Both the position numbers and the translations under genes were made by a program. Below the pieces are notes generated by a model, which ran no database searches, was not told the origin of the DNA, and saw only the letters and a list, made by a program, of their open reading frames with translations. Below are positions 34,929 through 42,153 of a stretch of 42,153 nucleotides of DNA, one piece after another. How positions within the stretch are numbered: the stretch's first letter is position 1; each line of letters opens with the position of its first letter. The stretch is from assembly GCA_002362105.1 (NCBI GenBank), contig DETD01000029.1, forward strand, positions 637 through 42,789, read 5' to 3'. The stretch comes from Bacteroidales bacterium UBA3297. GTDB lineage: Bacteria > Bacteroidota > Bacteroidia > Bacteroidales > Paludibacteraceae.

Positions 34929-36656
34929 ATGACAACAAACGACTTGTTTAACAATATGGATGAGAAGAAAGAAGAGAATGAAGTACAGGGACTGAACTTC
35001 ATTGAAGCCGAAGTGGCGAAAGACTTGGAAGAAGGCCGTAACAATGGCCGCATTCAAACGCGTTTCCCGCCAGAGCCAAACGGCTACCTCCATATCGGTC
35101 ATGCGAAGGCCATCTGTATGGACTTCGGCATTGCCAAAAAATTTAACGGCACCTGCAACCTCCGTTTCGACGACACCAATCCGGTGAAGGAAGACGTTGA
35201 GTACGTCGACAGCATTAAGGAAGACATCCAGTGGTTAGGCTACCAGTGGCAGAACGTCTACTATGCGTCAGACTACTTCCAACAGCTCTACGACCTGGCC
35301 ATCCGTTTCATTAAGGAAGGCAAGGCCTATGTAGACGAACAGAGTGCCGAGCAGATTGCCGCCCAGAAGGGTTCGCCTACCGTACCGGGCACCAACAGCC
35401 CTTACCGCGACCGCAGTGTTGAGGAGAACTTGAAACTCTTCCAAGACATGACCGACGGCAAGGTAGAAGACGGAAAAATGGTGTTACGTGCCAAAATTGA
35501 CATGGCATCGCCAAACATGCACTTCCGCGACCCTATTATGTACCGCATCATCACCACCCACCCACACCACCGCACCGGCTGGAAGTGGAAGGTGTACCCG
35601 ATGTATGACTTCGCCCACGGCCAGAGCGACTATTTCGAGGGGGTAACCCACTCGCTCTGCACCCTTGAGTTCGAAGTTCACCGTCCGCTCTACGACTGGT
35701 TCATCGACCAGTTCGCCGACAGCGACTACCGCCCAAAACAGCGTGAGTTCAACCGCTTGAACCTCACCTACACCGTTATGAGCAAGCGTAAGATGCTTCA
35801 GTTGGTGAAGGAAGGCCTTGTTCGTGGTTGGGACGACCCCCGCATGCCGACTATCTGCGGTTTGCGCCGCCGCGGCTACACCCCAGAAAGTATTCACGAC
35901 TTCGTATACAACAAGATTGGTTTCACCAAATACGTCGGCCTTATCGACATGAGTGTGTTGGAAAGCTGCATCCGCGAGGACTTGAACAAGCGTGCCAACC
36001 GCGTATGTGGTGTTGTTAATCCGGTTAAGCTGGTGCTCACCAACTACCCAGACAACCAGGAAGAGACCGTACAGATGGAGAACAACCAGGAAGACGAGAA
36101 CGCCGGTATGCGTGACGTACCATTCAGCAAGGAATGCTGGATTGAGCGCGACGACTTTATGGAAGAGGCTCCTAAGAAGTACTTCCGCCTGACCCCTGGC
36201 AACGAAGTCCGCCTGAAGGGCGCCTACATTGTTAAATGTACGGGCTGCAAGAAGGATGAAAACGGCAACGTGGTAGAGGTTTACGCCGAATACGACCCAT
36301 TGAGCAAGAGCGGCAGCGGCACACCAGAAAGCAACCGCAAGATTAAGGGTACCATTCACTGGGTTAGCGTTAAGCACGCCCTTGAAGCAGAAGTACGCCT
36401 TTACGACCGCTTGTTCAGCTGCGAAAATCCGGGTGAGGACAAGGAACGCGACTTCCACGAAATGCTGAACCCAGACTCATTGAAGATTGTGAAGGCCTAT
36501 GTAGAGCCATCGCTGGCCAACGCCAAGGCACTCGACCACTACCAGTTCCAGCGTATTGGCTACTTCAATGTAGACCCCGACAGCAAACCAGGCGCACTGG
36601 TCTTCAACCGCACCGTTGGTTTGAAAGACAGCTGGGCTAAAATTGCAAACAAGTAA
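34929..36656 (+). CDS. glnS: Glutaminyl-tRNA synthetase
   Basis: The 575-residue class I synthetase has the HIGH motif as HIGH (55-58) in PPEPNGYLHIGHAK, the KMSKS-type loop as VMSKR (283-287), and the GlnRS-type N-terminal helix and C-terminal anticodon-binding beta barrels. The opening (RIQTRFPPEPNGYLHIGHAKAI) distinguishes GlnRS from GluRS. It charges tRNA-Gln directly. The length is close to that of E. coli GlnRS (554), with about 20 extra N-terminal residues. A terminator follows. Confidence 0.96.
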   Translation: MTTNDLFNNMDEKKEENEVQGLNFIEAEVAKDLEEGRNNGRIQTRFPPEPNGYLHIGHAKAICMDFGIAKKFNGTCNLRFDDTNPVKEDVEYVDSIKEDIQWLGYQWQNVYYASDYFQQLYDLAIRFIKEGKAYVDEQSAEQIAAQKGSPTVPGTNSPYRDRSVEENLKLFQDMTDGKVEDGKMVLRAKIDMASPNMHFRDPIMYRIITTHPHHRTGWKWKVYPMYDFAHGQSDYFEGVTHSLCTLEFEVHRPLYDWFIDQFADSDYRPKQREFNRLNLTYTVMSKRKMLQLVKEGLVRGWDDPRMPTICGLRRRGYTPESIHDFVYNKIGFTKYVGLIDMSVLESCIREDLNKRANRVCGVVNPVKLVLTNYPDNQEETVQMENNQEDENAGMRDVPFSKECWIERDDFMEEAPKKYFRLTPGNEVRLKGAYIVKCTGCKKDENGNVVEVYAEYDPLSKSGSGTPESNRKIKGTIHWVSVKHALEAEVRLYDRLFSCENPGEDKERDFHEMLNPDSLKIVKAYVEPSLANAKALDHYQFQRIGYFNVDPDSKPGALVFNRTVGLKDSWAKIANK

Positions 36657-36680
36657 TTAGAGCACTACTCTATAAAGACA

Positions 36681-36717
36681 AAGAGACCCGACAACACGAT
36701 GACGGGTCTCTTTTTTG
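36681..36717 (+). terminator. Intrinsic terminator of glnS
   Basis: Arms GAGACCCG (36683-36690) and CGGGTCTC (36703-36710) with a 12-nt loop, followed by T6. Confidence 0.9.
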
Positions 36718-36786
36718 TTTACTCATAAAAGAAGACATGCTCGAAATGGAGCCTATTGAGGTTTACTTATAAACAGAGCGCAAATA

Positions 36787-37083
36787 CTAGCTACGGTGTA
36801 CGTTTTTCTTAATTTTCTTGTTTATGCCACCTTTGCGAACCTGTGCGCTAATGTTCTTATTATTAGCAATAGCATCGCAATCGTCCGTTTTCGCCAGCTG
36901 TGAAGATGCGGGTTGTTGTGTTTCGGGTTCACTCCGGCGCTTAGACGTAAAACGTAGTGCTTCTATCGCCTTTTTTTTATAGAACGGCAACATGCGTTGC
37001 AACCTGTTATACTTTACCGTATCGACAAAGTTGAAGACCGCAATACAAAGAAGGACTATAAAAACCACTATAAACGCAATCAT
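36787..37083 (-). CDS. Small single-pass membrane protein (98 aa)
   Basis: One N-terminal transmembrane helix (AFIVVFIVLLCIAVFNFV) is followed by a very basic, probably disordered cytoplasmic tail (KKKA, SKRRS, NKKIKKNVHRS). I recognise no family. The gene starts 31 bases after the J-domain gene on the same strand. Both encode membrane-anchored proteins with basic or helical cytoplasmic parts, so they may work together. Confidence 0.65.
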   Translation of the reverse strand: MIAFIVVFIVLLCIAVFNFVDTVKYNRLQRMLPFYKKKAIEALRFTSKRRSEPETQQPASSQLAKTDDCDAIANNKNISAQVRKGGINKKIKKNVHRS

Positions 37084-37114
37084 AAAACAAAGGTATACTT
37101 TATAAACAAAAAAA

Positions 37115-37921
37115 CTACTCTGTCAACAGTTTGTAGGCCATACTTATTTCCTTGAACTTTTCTGAGAGGACATTCTTCAGTTCCTCGTCTTGCACCGTGT
37201 CGGGATGGTACTTTCTGGCCAGCCGGCGGAAAGCAGACTTGACTTCGTCGGCCGTTGCCCCAAAATCTAACCCCAGCAAACGGTAGGCGTTGGCGACCTG
37301 CGCCTCACGCGAAGAGCCCTCAACCGAGAGTTCGGTAGTTGCGGAGGCCGACTGTCGCTTTACTTTTTCCTGCACATAGAAAACGGAATACTTTCGCGAC
37401 AGGTAGTCTATGTCGTCCGACTCCAAACCCAAACGGTCCATAATACTGTACAGCAATCCCCACTCGGCTTTGTTGATGTTTTTAGAGGCACACGCAATTC
37501 CATACAGGAACTCGACCAGCGCAATACACTCGGAATAAACGAGCGTCTGACGCAACCAGATGCAGCTCTGTTTTACGAACTTCTCGTTGTTAATCTTCAA
37601 TGAGATTTTAAGGAGACGGATAATCTCCTTATAGTCGGAGCCGGTATAGTACCGCTTGATGTAGGCTAGCGCCTGGTCAATCTCGTCAAGACTAATGACC
37701 TTGTCGGACTTTATCACTAAGGCGATGATGCCGGCCAGCGCCCGATTTCGGCGCGACTTGAGATAAGGCGAATTTCTCGCTTTTTTTTCTTTTGCTTCTT
37801 TTTCTTCCTTTTCTTTTTCCAATCGCTTTTCTTCCTCTTTCATATCCTTATACGCAGCATGTCCAATTATACCCCCAAAAAGAGCTAAGGTAGCAATAAA
37901 AGAAATTGCGAATAATTCCAT
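37115..37921 (-). CDS. Membrane-anchored TerB-like/J-domain protein (DjlA-like)
   Basis: The 268-residue protein has an N-terminal membrane helix (about 3-22), a charged coiled coil rich in Glu and Lys (about 27-50), a helical region resembling a TerB-like/DjlA central domain (about 60-165, with the acidic DEIDQALAYIKRYY segment), and a C-terminal J-domain with the HPD motif at 239-241. J-domain proteins stimulate Hsp70 ATPase, and the DjlA type does so at the membrane. The layout agrees with DjlA, but the order and length are not identical. It is the first gene of a short minus-strand unit. Confidence 0.85.
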   Translation of the reverse strand: MELFAISFIATLALFGGIIGHAAYKDMKEEEKRLEKEKEEKEAKEKKARNSPYLKSRRNRALAGIIALVIKSDKVISLDEIDQALAYIKRYYTGSDYKEIIRLLKISLKINNEKFVKQSCIWLRQTLVYSECIALVEFLYGIACASKNINKAEWGLLYSIMDRLGLESDDIDYLSRKYSVFYVQEKVKRQSASATTELSVEGSSREAQVANAYRLLGLDFGATADEVKSAFRRLARKYHPDTVQDEELKNVLSEKFKEISMAYKLLTE

Positions 37922-38131
37922 AAGTTAGAACAGCTATTAGATTGTACAGAAATTAGGTTTTAAAATTGTATGCCTCAAAATTACAAATTATTGGCCAGCT
38001 TTTGGAGAAGAAAAACAAATACAGCATAAAAATGAACGCTTTTGATTGAAATCTTCAAAGCTAATGACCCAAATTTTCAAATATGGCAAAAAACACATCG
38101 TTTATATTTGCCAACAGAAAATTTTGATTCT
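37922..38131. promoter_or_regulatory. Divergent promoter region
   Basis: On the minus strand TAATTTTG (37976-37983) lies about 55 bases before the J-domain gene. On the plus strand TATATTTG (38103-38110) lies 21 bases before the glycosidase ATG at 38132. Both fit TAnnTTTG, and -33 elements are poor on both sides. The plus box rules out the longer frame that starts at 38042. Confidence 0.5.
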
Positions 38132-40060
38132 ATGAGAAACATCAACTACAAACTACTAGTATCTGTCCTGCTTACCGTAGCAACGACAATGACAGCCAAC
38201 TCGGCCGAGACCCTGAAGGTGAGCCTGGCCGACAGCATACGCCCTGTAACCCATTGCGCGTCGGGTTCACTATATGGTATGACCGAAGATCTGCCGACCG
38301 ACATACAGGGTCTGGTAGCCCCGCTGAAACCGCACATGTTCTGCCAGCCACCCGAAGGGACGAACAAGAACCAGCACCCTTTCGGTGACGGATTTATCAT
38401 AGCCGAACGCCTGAAAGGCACAACCGCCCAGGTGCAGATAACCCTGCCCGACCTGCTACCCTACTGGCCCTACAAATGGCCTGGCCAGCAAAGCTGGCTG
38501 AAATCGGTTGAGGGCTACCTCAACAGGAAACAGGAGATGGGCCTCACCAACATACACAGCTATGTGATTTGGAACGAGCCCGACGGCACTTGGAACGACG
38601 CAAACGGCAGCCTCTACACTACGGTGTGGAAACCTACCTACGAACTCATACGCAAACTAGACCCTGAAACAAAAATTGTGGGTCCGTGCATCGCATACTA
38701 CCACAACGACCGTATGAAGAACTTCCTAACGTTCTGCAAAAACAACAATTGCCTGCCCGACGAAATCTGCTGGCACCAGTGGGGAAGCGAAGGTCTGGCT
38801 GGGGCCGTGGAAAGCGTCCGCAAACTAGAAGAAGAATTGGGCATTGGCCACCGCCCTATCTGCATTAACGAATACTGTGCCGGCTCGGACGACAGCAAGA
38901 AGAAATTTGAGGGCTGCCCGGGCTACTCGGTTCCGTTTATCGCCAAGTTTGAGCGTTACGGTGTGGAAAGCGCCACCATTTCGTGGTGGTTCACGGGCCT
39001 GCCCGGCCGTTTGGGCAGCCTGCTGACCGACAAGAACCAGCGCGGTGGCGGCTGGTGGCTCTACAAGTGGTACGGCGACATGGAAGGCTATATGGCCAAG
39101 GTGACTCCGCCTAACGACAAGAGCGACCGCGTGGACGGTTTTGCCGCTGTCGACAAGAAAAACAACTGCGCCAGCCTGGTCTTGGGCGGTAACTCGGAAG
39201 GCGACGTGAACGTCGTGTTTGAGTCTCTGCCCGCATTTATGGGCGGCAAGGTGAAGGTACGGATTGAACGTGTCACCTGGCAGAGCAAAGACACTCCGGT
39301 TTCGGGCACCGAACTGGTATCGGAAGAAGAACTGTCGCTAAACGGAACCACCCTGACCGTTCCGGTGAAGATTGAGAGCAAACTCTACGGCTACCGCATC
39401 TTTATGACGCCGCTAGACGTTCCACAGAACCCCTATATGGACAAAGCCGCTGAAATTCCAGGCCGCATTGAGGCCGAGAACTACGATGTTGCCGGCCAGG
39501 GCTTCTCGTACTTCGACAACGACACCGAAAACAAGGGCGGCAACTACCGCGAAGACGGGGTCGACATTGTGACGACGGAAGACGGTTTCGCTCTGGGCTA
39601 CACCGAGAAAGGAGAATGGCTGGAATATACCGTCAACGTGAAAGAGTCGCACAAATACGCCATGTATGCCAACATTTCGTGCGCCGACGACCTCGACGGC
39701 TTCAACCTCTACCTCAACGGCCAGAAACTGAACGACAGCTACACCATTGCGGCGACCAGCAGCGACTGGAGCAAATACGAAAGGGTGAAAATAGGAGAAG
39801 CCTCTCTCGACGAGGGCCAGCATACGCTTAAACTCGAAATTGTGGGCAACTTTGTGAATGTGGACTGGTTGGAATTTGAAAACGCCGAAATGAGCGGCGT
39901 GGACAAAATTTACAGCATTTCAGACCTACGCCAACTGGCCAACGTGCGCATCTTCGACATGAAGGGGAATCCCGTTAAGATTGAAAGTCTGAAGAAAAAC
40001 ATGGCCTATATTCTGACGACCTCTTGCAAAACCGACAGCGTTAAATTTGTAGTGAAATAA
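38132..40060 (+). CDS. Secreted clan GH-A-like glycosidase (possibly GH39-like) with CBM6
   Basis: The 642-residue protein has a signal peptide (cleavage near residue 24). A TIM-barrel-like domain (about 27-330) shows the GH-A pair E149 in IWNEPD and E247 in INEYC, the acid/base and nucleophile spacing expected for clan GH-A. A beta-sandwich (about 335-428), a CBM6 (about 435-600, with IEAENYD and GYTEKGEWLEYTV) and a short tail follow. The barrel most resembles GH39-type enzymes such as beta-xylosidases, but I would not assign a family firmly. The tail has beta-strand character like T9SS tails but lacks PNP. CBM6 binds xylan or beta-glucans, so a role in xylan breakdown with the enzymes at 3890 and 12011 is likely. 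The start is fixed by the promoter at 38103 and the signal peptide. Confidence 0.78.
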   Translation: MRNINYKLLVSVLLTVATTMTANSAETLKVSLADSIRPVTHCASGSLYGMTEDLPTDIQGLVAPLKPHMFCQPPEGTNKNQHPFGDGFIIAERLKGTTAQVQITLPDLLPYWPYKWPGQQSWLKSVEGYLNRKQEMGLTNIHSYVIWNEPDGTWNDANGSLYTTVWKPTYELIRKLDPETKIVGPCIAYYHNDRMKNFLTFCKNNNCLPDEICWHQWGSEGLAGAVESVRKLEEELGIGHRPICINEYCAGSDDSKKKFEGCPGYSVPFIAKFERYGVESATISWWFTGLPGRLGSLLTDKNQRGGGWWLYKWYGDMEGYMAKVTPPNDKSDRVDGFAAVDKKNNCASLVLGGNSEGDVNVVFESLPAFMGGKVKVRIERVTWQSKDTPVSGTELVSEEELSLNGTTLTVPVKIESKLYGYRIFMTPLDVPQNPYMDKAAEIPGRIEAENYDVAGQGFSYFDNDTENKGGNYREDGVDIVTTEDGFALGYTEKGEWLEYTVNVKESHKYAMYANISCADDLDGFNLYLNGQKLNDSYTIAATSSDWSKYERVKIGEASLDEGQHTLKLEIVGNFVNVDWLEFENAEMSGVDKIYSISDLRQLANVRIFDMKGNPVKIESLKKNMAYILTTSCKTDSVKFVVK

Positions 40061-40075
40061 AATTTTGTATTTTCT

Positions 40076-40118
40076 AAAGCCCCCTCCGGACCAACTCCAG
40101 AGGGGGCTTTTCTTTGGG
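40076..40118 (+). terminator. Intrinsic terminator of the glycosidase gene
   Basis: Perfect 11-bp arms (AAAGCCCCCTC, 40076-40086, and its complement, 40100-40110) are followed by TCTTTGG. The T tail is moderate. Confidence 0.8.
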
Positions 40119-40261
40119 GATGTAACGAGGTTGGAACGTACGATTTCTATAACTATCTGCGAAGTAGTATTTTTTCCTCGATGATAGAAGAACCACTTGC
40201 TAGTGAATTTTGCCCACACAGACTCGGTTCTTTCCTTTATAAGGACCACCTTCTTTTTGGC

Positions 40262-40375
40262 GAAAAGTAGTGATAGCATATCCTTAACTATATAAAAAAG
40301 CATAGTTAAGGATACAGAATCGCGATGCTTCATCCTTAACTATGCAAAATTGAGGGGTTAAGGATGCGGTATCGG
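40262..40375. repeat. 114-bp direct repeat, copy A (downstream of the ATPase gene)
   Basis: It is identical to copy B (41888-42001) at 112 of 114 positions, differing only at 40327 and 40344 (G in A, A in B). It contains two hairpins. The first has 13-bp arms TATCCTTAACTAT (40279-40291) and the complement (40302-40314). The second has 10-bp arms CATCCTTAAC (40331-40340) and the complement (40357-40366). The core TCCTTAAC/GTTAAGGA therefore occurs four times in alternating orientation. No terminal structure of a known insertion sequence is visible. Confidence 0.9.
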
Positions 40376-40393
40376 ACATAAACAGGAAGATTG

Positions 40394-41842
40394 TCATTGA
40401 CAAAACAAATCGTCAAGCGTCAAATCACGCTGGACTATATGGCTATAGTTATTTAACGCCACCCCATAAGTGGTTATGAACACATGTTGAATAGCCTTTC
40501 TCGATTTAGTCATAGTAGCAAAAAGGCTGGCTCTGTTTCTTAAATGTTCCTCATAATCGGCAGATATCGAGTACTTGTCTGAAACATATTTCATTTCACA
40601 GAGGGTAATAATATTGTCACTTCTATCAATCAGCAGATCTATCTGTCCGCCACTCCAATGACGTCCATCTTTATCTGTAAAAGATTTGCACTTCCAAGCA
40701 TACACATTACTGAGAATGCCCGAAATGCCTAGTGCGGACTTAATCTGTCTAATATGTTGAAGGCATAAACGCTCAAAAGCGAAACCGCTCCAAGAAGTCT
40801 TTTGTGGTTTACCGTCAATATTGCTCCAAAAATGTTCGTCTTGGCCATTATGGTTAGCAACAAACTGCAAATGGAAAAGTGTAAAATTATCAATCAACTG
40901 GTATTGGGCGTTACGCTCATCTTTTCCGATAGACGCGTATTTTCGTATAAAGTCACACTTTATTAAATTATCGAGGACTTCCGTCAAATTTCCGCCTTCC
41001 TTCAGTTTAAGGCTTTTCAGTAATTCGCTTCGAGACATGCCAGTCATTTTATCGGAAAGAGTTTCCACAACTTTACGATAGAGTTTGGAATCCTTAAATA
41101 AGGAGCGGAACAAAAAATCATACTCTTCCCTTAACGGGGCACCATCTCGAAAGAACAAATCATCAATACATTTGTTCAAAGGGACACCCTTTACCAGCAT
41201 ATCTAAATAATAAGGCACACCACCCATTATCATATAAATATCGGCAATCTGCCTGCGATTCAAATCCATTCCCTTGATATTTCGGAGAAACAGTTCGGTT
41301 TCACGAAGAGAAAACGGAGAAAGATGTATAGATCTGCAGACCCGGCCGTAAAGTCCACCTTTATCGCCTATGAATTTTGAAACCATCCACGATGTGGCGC
41401 TTCCACATACAAATAACTTGAAATTTTGCTTCGTTGATCCCCATTCGTTCCAAAAGCGGCTAAAGGCACTAATGAAATTACTTTTAGGCGTATCCATCCA
41501 TGGAAGTTCATCAAGAAAGACGACAATCTTATCTTGTTGGAGCAGGTCCAAGTAATTGCGGAGCATATCAAACGCTTCAAACCAATCCTTTGGCCGTTCA
41601 CATTTCCGACCTGAATATCTTTCTATATTTGCCTTGAACTCACGAAGTTGAATAGTGCGCGAGGTCTCATACATTCCAGTAAAAGAAAACGACAACATAG
41701 CGCCTATCGTCTTCCTTACCAGGAATGTTTTTCCAACTCGCCTACGACCATATATTGCGACCAATTCAGGTTTCTGAGTTGCCAGATAATTTTGAATTAG
41801 CTCCTGCTCGTATTCTCTGCCTACGATATCTACATTCTCCAT
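40394..41842 (-). CDS. AAA ATPase with C-terminal DUF234/PD-(D/E)XK-like region
   Basis: The 482-residue protein belongs to the archaeal-type ATPases with DUF234. Walker A is GRRRVGKT (32-39) and Walker B is VVFLDE with D111/E112. A conserved CGSATSWM follows, then helical and winged-helix-like parts, and a nuclease-like D...EMK pattern (QIDLLID then LCEMKY) near residue 415. I chose ATG 41842. The in-frame ATG 41959 lies inside repeat B, upstream of the -7 box at 41868-41875. These ATPases occur in many copies in some Bacteroidota genomes and their function is poorly known, with suggestions of mobile-element or defence links. The gene stands alone between two near-identical repeats. Confidence 0.85.
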   Translation of the reverse strand: MENVDIVGREYEQELIQNYLATQKPELVAIYGRRRVGKTFLVRKTIGAMLSFSFTGMYETSRTIQLREFKANIERYSGRKCERPKDWFEAFDMLRNYLDLLQQDKIVVFLDELPWMDTPKSNFISAFSRFWNEWGSTKQNFKLFVCGSATSWMVSKFIGDKGGLYGRVCRSIHLSPFSLRETELFLRNIKGMDLNRRQIADIYMIMGGVPYYLDMLVKGVPLNKCIDDLFFRDGAPLREEYDFLFRSLFKDSKLYRKVVETLSDKMTGMSRSELLKSLKLKEGGNLTEVLDNLIKCDFIRKYASIGKDERNAQYQLIDNFTLFHLQFVANHNGQDEHFWSNIDGKPQKTSWSGFAFERLCLQHIRQIKSALGISGILSNVYAWKCKSFTDKDGRHWSGGQIDLLIDRSDNIITLCEMKYVSDKYSISADYEEHLRNRASLFATMTKSRKAIQHVFITTYGVALNNYSHIVQRDLTLDDLFCQ

Positions 41843-41867
41843 TTTTACACCATATATATCAATAATG

Positions 41868-41875
41868 CAAAAATA
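41868..41875 (-). promoter_or_regulatory. Bacteroidota -7 box TATTTTTG for the ATPase gene (minus strand)
   Basis: Read on the minus strand the box fits TAnnTTTG and lies 26 bases before ATG 41842. The -33 region would fall at the edge of repeat B (from 41888), so the repeat may influence this promoter. Confidence 0.55.
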
Positions 41876-41887
41876 GTATTTTTTAAG

Positions 41888-42001
41888 GAAAAGTAGTGAT
41901 AGCATATCCTTAACTATATAAAAAAGCATAGTTAAGGATACAGAATCGCGATACTTCATCCTTAACTATACAAAATTGAGGGGTTAAGGATGCGGTATCG
42001 G
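41888..42001. repeat. 114-bp direct repeat, copy B (upstream of the ATPase gene)
   Basis: It is in the same orientation as copy A, 1626 bases away, with two differences. It carries the same double-hairpin structure (13-bp arms at 41905-41917 and 41928-41940, 10-bp arms at 41957-41966 and 41983-41992). It lies directly upstream of the ATPase promoter. Confidence 0.9.
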
Positions 42002-42153
42002 GAATGCTAGTACTTTATTTATGAGGAGGACTCCGCAATCTGCTGAGGAGCGGTATGGAGGTTATATCCTCAGATTTATGCGGATTACCGGTTGAACGGG
42101 TATGCTCCGTTTATACGAATAAATCCGTCTCAAATAACCGAACAAATTCACCA
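42002..42153. other. Right-end sequence, no gene seen
   Basis: The last 150 bases contain no frame of note. A loose inverted repeat (CCGCAATCTGCTGAGGA around 42033-42049 against TCCTCAGATTTATGCGG around 42067-42083) needs gaps to align. It may be the edge of a larger repeat outside the window. Confidence 0.4.

Noticed and set aside
39926..40333. Minus-strand open frame starting in repeat A
   Set aside because: Its first 24 residues are just the translated repeat. The rest crosses the glycosidase terminator and the glycosidase gene in antisense. It could be debris of a lost ATPase copy but not a gene.
41843..41959. N-terminal extension of the ATPase from ATG 41959
   Set aside because: It lies within repeat B and upstream of the -7 box at 41868-41875. 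The ATPase family motif (VGREYE) starts a few residues after ATG 41842.
40262..42001. CRISPR-like repeats
   Set aside because: Only two units, 114 bp each, separated by a gene. No array and no cas genes.
40262..42001. Composite transposon or insertion sequence
   Set aside because: Neither repeat encodes a transposase and I see no target-site duplication. I keep only the weaker claim of a possibly mobile unit.

Overview
The window looks like a chromosomal segment of a Bacteroidota (probably Bacteroidales) bacterium that degrades plant hemicellulose with enzymes exported by the type IX secretion system (T9SS). The evidence is: many promoter boxes matching the Bacteroidota -7 consensus TAnnTTTG, several with TTTG 19-20 nt upstream; weak Shine-Dalgarno sequences at most starts; a canonical T9SS C-terminal sorting domain on a giant xylanase; a GldB-type lipoprotein; a TonB-dependent receptor with a Bacteroidota-style N-terminal leader; and an ABC-F protein of a Bacteroidota-like type. 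The species cannot be read from the sequence. A rumen or gut fibre degrader would fit, but that is inference.

Layout. 1-3592: a tightly overlapping module of two SGNH hydrolases and an MBOAT acyltransferase, probably O-acetylating a surface polysaccharide. 3890-7177: a secreted two-headed esterase (CE6-like plus CE1-like, each followed by an Ig-like domain and a CBM6). 7485-11629: an exported DUF4419 protein, then a CHY zinc-finger protein and a TonB receptor that share the same N-terminal leader. 12011-15679: a GH11-GH11-CBM6-GH8 xylanase with a T9SS tail. 15870-15945: a candidate small RNA with its own promoter and terminator. 16091-23778: a 5'-nucleotidase lipoprotein, several small proteins of unknown function, an SDR oxidoreductase, a tautomerase, a CAP-domain lipoprotein, QueE and a CapA-like lipoprotein. 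24272-28874: a probable operon of TPR protein, SPFH-type lipoprotein, nicotinamidase (pncA) and nicotinate phosphoribosyltransferase (pncB). 29028-29289: remains of an Rpn/PDDEXK transposase-like gene joined to the tail of an unrelated gene. 29551-36656: an ABC-F ATPase, gldB, lon and glnS. 36787-37921: a membrane J-domain protein and a small membrane protein. 38132-40060: a secreted clan GH-A-like glycosidase with CBM6. 40262-42001: an AAA ATPase/DUF234-type gene bracketed by two 114-bp direct repeats that differ at only two positions.

How the genes fit together. The three large secreted proteins (3890, 12011, 38132) cover complementary steps of xylan breakdown: acetyl and feruloyl-type ester removal, endo-xylanase cleavage, oligoxylan trimming, and a probable further glycosidase. 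All carry CBM6 modules and none lies beside a SusC/SusD pair, so the strategy seen here is free or T9SS-surface multimodular enzymes rather than a classical polysaccharide utilization locus. The rest is mostly housekeeping (NAD salvage, proteolysis, glutaminyl-tRNA charging, queuosine precursor synthesis) plus unclassified envelope proteins.

The items most worth a second look are the repeat-bracketed ATPase, the shared leader of the CHY protein and TonB receptor, the candidate sRNA, the enzyme architectures, and the asymmetric ABC-F protein. I saw no tRNA, rRNA, CRISPR array or intact insertion sequence.
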